38,804 nt of DNA, taken from contig NW_003132868.1 of the NCBI RefSeq assembly GCF_000003605.2, positions 39,431-78,234 of the forward strand, given 5' to 3'. The position numbers and the translations under genes are program-made. The stretch's first letter is position 1; each line of letters begins with the position of its first letter. Origin of the DNA: Saccoglossus kowalevskii. Lineage: Eukaryota; Hemichordata; Enteropneusta; Harrimaniidae. Below the pieces are notes generated by a model that saw nothing but the letters and a program-made list of their open reading frames with translations, had not been told where the DNA came from and made no database searches. This document shows positions 22,130-33,400 of this stretch, in pieces.

Positions 22130-25100
22130 ATGTGGTCATTTTTCTCTCGTGATCCGACTAAAGACTTAGCTTGTGAAATAGGCGAGAAGTGCAGTTTAAC
22201 TGAACTCGAAGATAAGTCAATCTGGAGGCTCCATGAAGGGAAACGGAAGGTCAGTTTCACTTCCGGTTTCGCTGCACGTCGTTTTACACACGTGAATGAC
22301 GTGGCCCATTATAGTAGCTGTCTGGCACATGTCCTTTACTTGTTTATATGTTTGTTACTTATATTATTATAGAGTCGCACAACTACCTGTAAACAATATG
22401 TTATACAACTATAGTTATACCAGCCACGATCAACGATGAGCAAGCTGTTAATTATTATATAAGCATTTCTATTAAGTCATTATTTTTAGTATTTTAATGT
22501 ATTGATCCAAATAAATATGACTTTAAAGAATTATGATAGCATTGAGGTACATTGTACACATTTAAATTATTCTATTTCTCGTTTAGCTTTCAACCATGTG
22601 TCACTGCCGCAATATTTTAAAATACAGTTTATACACTTGGATGAGTGATACAGTCAGACTCATGGAGGCATGAATTTTTTTTATGAGAATATTTTTGTAA
22701 CATCCCCCTCCCTTTGAGTCTCTTAATGTTATTCAATTATTCATAATGTAACCTCAAAACAATATATAATGTTTTGTAGTAACTTTATACTCTATTATAC
22801 AATGTGTATAGCTAGCCGCAACTTCAAACACCTATATATGTACTAGTAGATTATCTACCTAAAAGAATATTATATTTCATGCACTCACTGGCTGTGGAAT
22901 TTTTTGAAAAAAACTGCACAAAATTGAGACCCTCAATACAAATTCCTTGGCTGGTCACACAGCCTCTACACACTGTATGCAATCTAAATAATCATGTACT
23001 GGTATTGTCAACAGGATAATGGGGAACCAGTGTCTGTATTTGTATATGGCATTAAAGGAAGCAATGAAACACAGGTAAGTCCAATCTCTGTGAAGTACTA
23101 CATAGTTTATTATTATGTACAATTTCTTTCTGAGGAAGTAAATTGATTACAAATATTATGATTTGTTTATGTGCTTTATCTTGTGCAAGCATATTCTTTT
23201 CTATTAACCTTTGACCTCAAAATTATGAACAATCATTTTAGTCTGTTTATCTCGCACTAAGAACAGATCTGGATAAATTGCTGTCATGTAAGAAACTGAA
23301 TCTGACATTATTCATAATTGTCTGAAATATTGCAACGGATTATTTTAATTAGGAGCCAATACAGCAATCAAATGTTTACGGAACATCATGGAAATTGATT
23401 ATCTGTACAAATGCATTTAAGCTGCTTTTGTTCAGATGATGTGAGGTTATTATGAGAATATCGCAAAGTATTCACAAAGGCAGTATGGTGGTTGTATCAA
23501 GCAACGCATAGTGGAGGTTGATGCATTAGGCCAAAAAAAAAAAAAAACTTATGTTGCTCTCAAGTCGAAAAACATTTTTTTACTGCTTAAAATGGTGAGT
23601 TTTTAATATTTGGGCCTATTAAAGAAAAAAAAAAACGTGACCCGATATTTCATACTTTTAGGTTGGTCGCTAATTTTTTTTTTGGCCTTACCGCAATGCC
23701 AGAGTATATACATTTTCCCAGCTTGTACTAACATTTTAATAAGAGAAAGCAGATCGAACATTTCGTGCTGAGAAAACTTGGTACATGGATGGTCTTTGAC
23801 ATTGCACAGACCTTATTAGTTTTACATTAAAATCTTTGTATATTATTTACTTGATTTGCATAATAATTAGTCAGTTTTCAGATTTTCCATCAATATGTCA
23901 AGTACTTATCTTATTTCAATGCATCTTGGTACATAATTACTCTAAGACAATGTGACGTTCTAAATAGTTTTGAGTTTATATACATCCATAATAATTACCT
24001 AATTTTCATAATAATTAACTTTCCAACGATTTTTTTGAGAATTAATCATCACATTATAATGAATATTGAATAATGAATTATATTGATAATTCAATTATCA
24101 TTAGCCAATTTCTGATATCTTAAAAATTAAATTGAACTTGTGGTCGAGGTGCTCTGGAATAAATTAGACTGAAAACCATAGATGTAAAATCAAATGTATT
24201 TTCTGTAAGTATTTTAAACTTCAATAATGTTAATCACATTGTGCATCTCAAATAGCAGACAAATATTAGTTGCCAAGATTCTTGTTTGAACAGCTACTGT
24301 GGAATACTTTATTTTCGCTGGAATTAATTTTCACTGAAAAGGCTTTTTGGGCGTTTTGCTTGGAATTTATTTTCATTGATTTTTCATGAGTTTAATGTGA
24401 AATATAGGAAAAAAAGTATATTCGCTGGATTTTATTTTCACGGAATCATCCCTTCAGCGAAAATAGCGAAAATAAATTCCAAGCAAAAATAAAGTATTCT
24501 ACAGTAATTAATTTTTAATATGTCTTCAATACACAGGAGTTCTTTCTATGCTTTCTTTGATTTGGTTTATACAGGTTCTATTATGTTAGTACTATGAAAA
24601 TAGCTGTGTGACTAGCCAAAAAAGTTTTGGATGTTTTTAGTACTGGTAATAAACTATTTGATGTACCATACTTCTCATGTAATAATTCATGTTATCTGTT
24701 ATTACTAAACTTACCTGTACTTGTATCTTTTCAAGACCCAGACTGCAAAAACTGCTTTTAAACGGATAAAAACGCTTAGGCATCCTAATATACTGATGTA
24801 CATTGATGGATTAGAAGTAAGTAAAGGACATTTGTGTTATTACCTGCCATAAGTGTTCAACGTCTACATAAGGATGGTCGCAAAAACATTAACAAGTTTA
24901 ATCCAAAGCAAATTCTCAATATTTTGCTAAGCTATAGTGTTTCATCAAATAAATGACAAAGAATAAATAAAAAAAAGAGGCGGGTACTAAAATTGTTTCC
25001 ATGGAGATAATGATAATGCGATTCCCTTTAATGTTGAACCCTACGCTGGCGGCCATTTTGAATTGAAAATTGGTCAAAATTTGTGTCTTTAAGAAGGAAG

Positions 25101-27479
25101 AAAAAAATGAGAATCATTAGTATGTGTTTTATTTCTTTTTTTTATTTCAGACAGAGGAAGCTCTTTATATTGTGACTGAAAAAGTACAACCATTAGAATC
25201 TTATTTAAAATTACAGAGTGTTAAAACAAATGAATTATCAATATCATGGGGACTGCATCAAATTGTGGTAAGTACACACCAACAGCCATCTTTTCTACTG
25301 TGTTGGATGTCACATTCATCATCTGTGAATTATTGTATTTATTTAGCCAGTACTTGTGTTAGACTGGTGGTCGTTACTGTAAAACAAACAATATAACAGA
25401 ATTATGCAATATAATAATTTGACATGTAAATTTTAAATGCCAGTTTGTGAACAAATTTCAAAAGAAATTATGGAAATTCATTAAGTTAATTAAAATAAAT
25501 TGCCTATAGTACATGGCACACAATGAGATAAATCTGAATATGAAACAAAATAATTTTGCAATGATTTTGGGGTTGGTTTGCAATGATTGTGAGGGGGATG
25601 CAGCAGCATGTATTTGAATGCATATATATGCAATTTCATGCAATATTGCATCTCAGAGGCTCACTGTAGTATTGTTGATGTGCGGTAGATAGCATGGGGG
25701 GGGGCATAAATTAAAGCTATGTTCAAGCAAGTGTTTCTTGGATGCTGATAATTACATTTCTGATTTCTTTTATAGAAAGGGTTAAGTTTCCTTGTAAACG
25801 ACTGTCAGCTGATCCATAACAATGTCAATATGTCGTCCATATATGTAGATAAAGCTGGTGAATGGAAATTGTTCGGTGTTGATTATGTTTACCCAGCTGA
25901 TCAATTTCCTCCATTCAAAGCACTGCGGGCATTAGAGAAATATGACCCACCCGAGAAAAGTGATGCCCAAAGAATGAAAAACAAACGTTCAAAGTGGTAG
26001 GCAACTTTAATATTTTTGACTTTCTGTTATCAGCTTAATCTGATTAAAATCCTATAAAGTTGTAGAATCTTTTTTTTCCATCATTCAATTGTCAAATGAT
26101 AATAACTGATCGGGATACATGTCCCACAGTAGTTGCTTACAAAACCAATCAGAAATCATGTTTCCTACTAGTTGCTTACAACAGCCAATCAGAAATCTTG
26201 TTTCACATTAGTAGCTTACAAAAACCAATCAGAAATCTTGTTTCACAGTAGTTGCTTACAAAAACCAATCAGAAATCTTGTTTCACACTAGTTGCTTACA
26301 AAAACCAATCAGAAATCTTGTTTCACACTAGTTGCTTACAAACAGCCAATCAAAAACCTTGTTTCACAGTAGTTGCTTACAAAAACCAATCAGAAATCTT
26401 GTTTCACAGTAGTTGCTTACAAAAACCAATCAGAAATCTTGTTTCACACTAGTTGCTTACAAAAACCAATCAGAAATCTTGTTTCACACTAGTTGCTTAC
26501 AAACAGCCAATCAAAAACCTTGTTTCACAGTAGTTGCTTACAAAAACCAATCAGAAATCTTGTTTCACACTAGGTGTGTACCTTTCATGCCTATAACAAC
26601 CAAGTAGAATTAATTTGTCATCCTAATTAGTTGTTACGTCTCTAGATAATTTCTGCTGTCCTCAAGAGTGCATATTTAATTTTAAGGGCAAAAGAGGGTC
26701 AGGTTGGATTAGGAGTGGGCTACAATGGAAAGTCTTTTACTAATCAACAACCAATCAGGATTCATCTTTCACACTAGTTTTTTAGTTAACATGTATGGAG
26801 TTTTACTATTTCATTATATACAGTATACTTGTATGTTCTAGGGCTGCTGATATGTGGGGACTTGGCTGTTTGATTTGGGAAGTTTTTAATGGCCCATTAC
26901 CAAGAACAGCATCACTGAAAAATGTGGGAAAGGTGAGAAACTGTAAAAGTGAAACACATTATAGATGATTTATTTCAATCATGTTTGCTTGATGATTTGT
27001 ATATTAATTAAAGACTTTTGAAGTCTGAATTATCATTCCCTTCACATTTCTACATATATGTTTTGTATTTCTAATATGTTCTAATCTATTCTGCATATTT
27101 CAAGCAAATATACCATGTACTGTAGATGTGTTAGTCGACTTGTTCGCGACTGTAATCATAATATGATAGAATAAGTTATAGTTTCCATCGGGGATTAAAT
27201 TATTGGAAAAGGAGTATAAAAATTTCCATTTTGTCATCGGTATTTGGTACATAATAATTATTAACTGGAATTTTCCTGACTGTATTTTCAATTCATACAT
27301 TGCTTAATGTATTTATTTCACAGATTCCCAAGTCACTGTTACCCAACTATGCTGAGTTGGTGGGTGCCAACCCATTGTCAAGGCCGAACCCATCTAAGTT
27401 TATTCAAGACTGCCGTTCTCCAAATGGATTTATGAACAATAGATTTGTAGAAACTAATTTGTTTCTTGAGTCTATACAG
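22130..27479 (+). CDS. SCYL1: SCYL1 exons 1-7: pseudokinase domain
   Basis: These exons encode residues 1-282. Kinase fold landmarks: VSVFVYGIK with Lys54 at the place of the ATP-site lysine, [13 protein letters not shown] (68-80), a hinge region [11 protein letters not shown], and [19 protein letters not shown] (202-220) for subdomain IX. There is no glycine-rich loop. The catalytic-loop HRD is replaced by HNN (140-142), so the catalytic Asp is absent. The metal-binding DFG is replaced by GVD (160-162). Human SCYL1 has the same kind of losses, so this copy is an ordinary pseudokinase, not a decayed gene. Exon 6 starts one base into Trp200. Confidence 0.95.
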
Positions 27480-30400
27480 GTGAGAATTCTAGTTTGCTTC
27501 ACAGAGGTCTTTTATACAATCTGGATGTTGCTATGACAACTGTTTAGACAGATTTCCTGTTAATACATGGCTTTCAATCACTGTTCATTTACAAATCATA
27601 TCAACATTAGAGCGAAGTGTTTCTCAGCATATTTTTGGTGATTTTTTTAGTAACAGTGGAGATATTTAGTAAAATATATTACCAACGAATCACTATGTGA
27701 ACCAATTACAGCTACAAAAGAATTTCTCCTGAATAACCTCGCTACTTTGTCTTCTTATCAAATCTTAGATTAAAGATGCCACAGAGAAAACCAAGTTTTT
27801 CAGCAAACTCAATGAGGAATTAGAAGATTTTCCAAGTGAATTCTGTCGATATAAAATACTTCCGCTACTTCTACAGGCATTTGAGTATGGCAATGCTGGA
27901 TCAGCAGTCTTAACACCCTTGGTTAGAGTGAGTATGCATCAAAGACACCTGATAATGACCTGACCTGACTCGACACGACCCGACCCGACCCAACACAGAG
28001 GTTATAAATTATTTATAAACTTAAATATCTATGAACTCAATCATAAGTTACAGATTGTATGAGTTTATGTAGCGACATAGACTGTTCTAGTTAGTTCTAA
28101 TTTATGCATAAGTACTTCATAGGATGGAGAGTGGTGCCCGTCAAAAATTGTTTCTTTAGTATCCCCGGTAGTTAGTGCAATAAGCAGTGAAAATGAAAAG
28201 TGGATGGGTAATTCATAGAAATCATTTTTTCCCTCATTTATTCTTCAATTGTTAGATTCTTGTTGCATGGTGTAGATTTTGATATTTAATTATCAACAAT
28301 CAAATAATTTATTTTGATTTATTACAGCTTGGGAAACTATTAGAAACTGAAGAATATCAAAAGAAGATTGTGCCATGTGTTGTGAAAATGTTTTCATCAA
28401 CAGATAGAGCAACACGCATTAAATTACTTCAACAGGTAAACCGTTCATACATTTAATAAAGTAGTTGCACAGTATTGGTATAATGTATTAGTTGCTTTAA
28501 ACCTTTAGTATGATATCACTGTTATACAACAGTAACTGAATGTATAACATATGCTATATTTGAGTTTGATCAGAGTTTTGAGTTTACTGATGTTGCATCA
28601 AGCATATCCCCATACCATTTACCCTTATATTGCAAAAAATTAGTTTTCAGTGTGGTCTGACCCTTCATAAATGAACACTGTATGTATGTTTTCTGTATTA
28701 TCTTTCAGATGGAACATTTTATTGAGCATCTCACTCCAGCTGTTGTCAATGATCAGATATTCCCACCTGTCAGCCATGGGTTTATGGATACTAATCCTGC
28801 TATTCGGGAGGCCACTGTCAAGGTAGGTGTCTTTTAGTTACGAATTCATTACTCTAAGAAAGCTGAGCCTCCTACTGTGTACAGTTTTTCCTGTGAGATT
28901 CTGTCATTCTGTGCTATATATGTTATCCATCGTTGTTTGTTATACATAATGTTATGCTTTTTAGTTGGATTAGTTACTTTCCAATGTCAAGGAAAGGGTC
29001 ATATAAAACTTCTCATTCTTGTTCGCAACTGTAATCATTATATGTAATAGTCTCCATCGGTCATATAACACTAATATTTCATTAAGACAAACTGTGCTTT
29101 TATTCACATAAGGCGATGCTGTTAATGGCACCAAAATTGAATGAAAAAAACCTCAATGTAGAAGTATTGAAACATTTTGCCAGACTCCAGTCAAAAGATG
29201 ATCAGGTGGGTTCCTGGTTACACTGCACTACATTGCCTTGTACCACTATGTATTGTACCATACAATTACACTAAACCTTCTGGTATCACTAACTCAGCGA
29301 TCTCCTCAGAACTTTTCAAGCATGGACCATTACTTTTCAAAAAATATCGTACTACACATTTCCCAGATTTATTGATAGTGCATGTTTCCAGAATTTATTA
29401 AAAAATTGTGTGAACTCACACCTTTATTTGCACTTCCTGAATTTACTTACATTTACATGCATATGTGGTACTTTTGCTTAAATTAGTTTTCAAGGAAAAC
29501 AAAAAAAGCTTTTGATATCATAATGATAATTTATTTTAATGAGAATTATGACTGACATGTATATATGCAAATTATTCATCAGTTAACATTGGTATGTAAA
29601 TTGTCAGTCATACTAAGGAAAATACTTGCGACACCACAAACAAATATAATTATACTATCGGTATTACTATTGTTGTTTTCAGCCTGGAATTAGAACAAAT
29701 ACTACTGTTTGTATTGGTAAGGTTTCTGGACATCTGACTCCTCAGGTCAGTAACAGTACTATGGGCATACAAATTACAAACTACTTTTGTATACTCTCAA
29801 TAATAAGACATGTTTTGTATTCAAGCTATCTGTCCTAAGAATAATTAAAATATATAATAATTGTTCATAACTATTGAAGTTGATCTGTTGAAGAATCTAT
29901 TGCTCAATTACAAAATTTCAATTTATCAATTTTATTGTTAAACGCTCATTTGTAGATGCGACAGAAAGTATTGGCATCAGCGTTTCAAAGAGCTTTAAAA
30001 GATCCGTTCCCACCAGCAAGGTCAGCAGGTGTGCTCGCTATGATATCAACGCAGAAGTACTATGCCTTGAAGGATATTGCGTATAAAGTACTACCAACCT
30101 TATGTAGTGTCACTGTTGATCCAGATGAGGGAGTCAGAGACCAGGTAAGCTCTCATTTGTATATTATTATTAATATACATACTTTCATTTAAAGCACTGT
30201 TAAAAAATAGCATTTAACAGATTATTATGTTCTTAATACATCTTTCCATTGATGATGAACTTGGAAAATAACTAGATTATCAATTTTATTTTTAGGCATT
30301 TAAAGCAATAGACATATTTCTGAAAAAGTTAGCAGAAGTCTCAAAACATCCAGAGAAAGCAATTGAAATGGGTGAGTATTGTAATTCGCCAATAATATAC

Positions 30401-33400
30401 ATTGTATTTTCATTTCAGAAAATCAAACTCAGGCAGTGAAGGACCAATAATGTAGAAGAAGCGATAACTTTGTACCGGTATGACATAGTGAGCAATGGCA
30501 AAGCTTGTGTAATGAACTACTTAAAGTTCATTATTAGCCATAATATTTTGTATTTATTAACACATCACATGCCTCCATGGGTAGCGGATAATAATGGTAT
30601 ATAATGGCATCTAAGGGCAATGTATTAATAATATTTAAATTACAAAATATAAAAAGGCCTATACAAAACATGAAAGAGCAACAAAAAAAACAATATTTTA
30701 CTTGCCTAGAATTAATTTGAAGTTATGAAAGACAGCGAGCATGATAGACATGTTTATCATTGTAGACGTGCAAGCTTACAATAGTCTTACTAAGGTTAAT
30801 TGTTTACTGTATGATTTTCCCTTTATCAGCCAAAATTGATGAATTGAGTTCACACTCCCTATATATCATTTCTATTTTAGAGTCTGACGTGAATGCTGCT
30901 GCCAATACAACACACAGTGCAACTGGTTGGGCAGGATGGGCAGTCTCATCAATTACATCAAAGTTTTATAGGGGTTCAAAGAAACCCAAATCACCAGACA
31001 CAAAAACACCAGGTAAATATAAATTAATTAGATATTCGAGTTGTGAATAAATGAAAAAATAGCAGTTGTTGCTATTACTGTGATATCCTATCGTATTTAC
31101 TCTGTTGGAAGCAAATGCACTTAATACATGGAAGAGGTTTATGTTTCAACGATCTAGCATACGATTTTTTGTTGATACAATGTATGTGCTTTTATTGGAC
31201 ATGTGTTTCTAATAGAAAAAAATACAGAGATGACAAAAACTTAGAACAGTCGGCAAAACCTGTAATGCTTTACGTGTTTTTGAGCTTCCATGACAAATTT
31301 AAGAAATCTACATGTAGGTCTACGGTATTTTCACTATCATCCCTCCTTAATTCCTTGTATTATAGCCATGACTGCCTCTGCTAACAAACAGCCAAATAAA
31401 CCAACACCATCTATCCATAACGATGATGTCACTCAAAAACACCATGATGTCGAAGAGGAAGAAGAGGAGCAAGAAATTATTGAAGTTGAAGAAGAGGTTC
31501 ATGATTCTAATTCAGATTATGGTGAAGGTTGGGAAGAGGATGACGACTGGGGTAGTATGGATGTAAGTTTACCTAATATCTTGGACTTGTACAGTCATGT
31601 CAAAGGTCATTCTTCAATGCAGAATGATGCAGCTATTTATTCATATTCTAGTCTTTTGACCACATTGAGTTTGCATTGGAAATATAAGATGACATGAAAG
31701 TGCAAATATTTAGACAAATCTGGGTGCTAATTGTTAAATTGAGTAATCAAATTTAGTTACAAACTAAAAAATATTCATATTGATGAAAGAAAATCATCTT
31801 TTTGCTACATGTATTCTGTGTTTTTGTAGGATTTCTCAAGCCCATCTCAAGTATCAACAACAAAGAAAAGTAGTTTTGCTGTCAAGGAGGAACCACAGAT
31901 TTCAGTGGGATGGGATAACAGCTGGGAGGATATAACAACAACAAAACAAAAATCATCGCTGTCAAAACCTGCATTGACTTCTAAAACTGGCACTGGATCA
32001 GTTCCTTCAAGGACTGGAGGAATGAAATTAGGACTGAAAAAACAAGATGAAATTGCTGATGTATGGGGTGATGACTGGGGGAAAATACCGTCATCTTCAT
32101 TAAGTGCAAAAACAAATGTTTCCAGTAAAACAAGCAGGACTATGAAATTGTCTAAAGATGACTATAGTGGCTGGGGAGGTGATGATGACTGGGGAAGTGT
32201 TGATGCTAAAAAGACAAATACAAAGGAGGATTTCAGTAGTGGTTGGGACGATGACGTAGAGGATTGGGGTTCCATTGATGATGTTACCGGTACTCTTGAA
32301 GGATCTCAGGTAACTATTCCTTTAGTAAAAATAGTATCTGTGAATTCCTCCTAAATTGCCTTAAAATTAAAGGAAGGAACAGAAACAAAAACCATTAAAT
32401 TAATGTCTATATATATGGCCTCCTTGTGTTGTATAGTATCACATACATAATAGATATCTACATGTAAGTAAAAAAAATAGCGAGACAACACCCAAAATTA
32501 ATTATTATTAATCACTAAATATATGTGGATATTTGCATATCAAATTATAATCTAACACTGTCCCTCAACGTGACTCAAAGCCATTCTTGTGATGTTTTTT
32601 GAACACTGTACACACAATTTATATCATGAAAGGTCTCTTATAAGACTTTAGGAATTAAAAATGAGCACCTTGATAATGAGCCCTGTTAAGTTAGCATGCA
32701 CAGATGCCACTTGCATTACTATGCTTAGACAAACACCTGACTAATCTCCAGGCTCAGTCAATGACATCCTAGCCCTTTCTGGTGGGAGATGTGCAATCAA
32801 GCTGGAGCTTTTAGTAAGCCCAACACTTTCTGTTCTGGGTCCAGGGACTTTCCTCAAAGGCAGTTGTGAGAAAGAATCTTCCCGTATGTATCTTTGGTAG
32901 CAAGTCTTCAAGGTGCTACATTTTTGGAGCGTTATTGAACTCTATATATATGTGTTGTTTCTTTGTGAAAAACTGGTTGTGGTGAGCGAGACCCACAATC
33001 CTCGTAGATTTACATTTTTACATGATTTAACCAAGTAAAACCTTAACAAACTGGTTTTATGTAATCTATATTTTGCTTATTATTCTTAAATAGTTGAATG
33101 AAGAACAGATGAATATTTCCTTGTCATATAAATTACATAAAAAGAATACTGTCTGAAATATGCAAATTTTGTGCATACTAATGAGCATATTCTGATATTC
33201 TAGTATGATTGAATGAATTTGTGATCTTCATTTGCAATATTACTAGCATTTTAATTACAGTGACCATATGCATGATACTTTTACACTGTCCCTTGTAATA
33301 ATTGCATGCCGGAATTTAAATTTGAAAAAAAAAAATAGCTGAGATTATTTTTCATTTTGTCTTGCATGTTACAATAGTCTTCCCAGGCTGGTGGTGGTGG

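Noticed and set aside
26124-26577. CRISPR-like array of regular 40-bp repeats
   Set aside because: Units are contiguous with no unique spacers, lie in a eukaryotic intron, and show minisatellite-type higher-order duplication.
26252-26607. Two similar ORFs (66 and 64 codons)
   Set aside because: Translation of the CCAAT minisatellite inside SCYL1 intron 5.
31115-31384. 89-codon ORF before SCYL1 exon 16
   Set aside because: Intronic and in a frame not used by exon 16; it ends at the exon start.
32570-32960. Less AT-rich block in SCYL1 intron 17 as a tRNA-derived SINE or hidden exon
   Set aside because: No A/B box pair, no tail repeat and no open frame with splice borders could be recognised.
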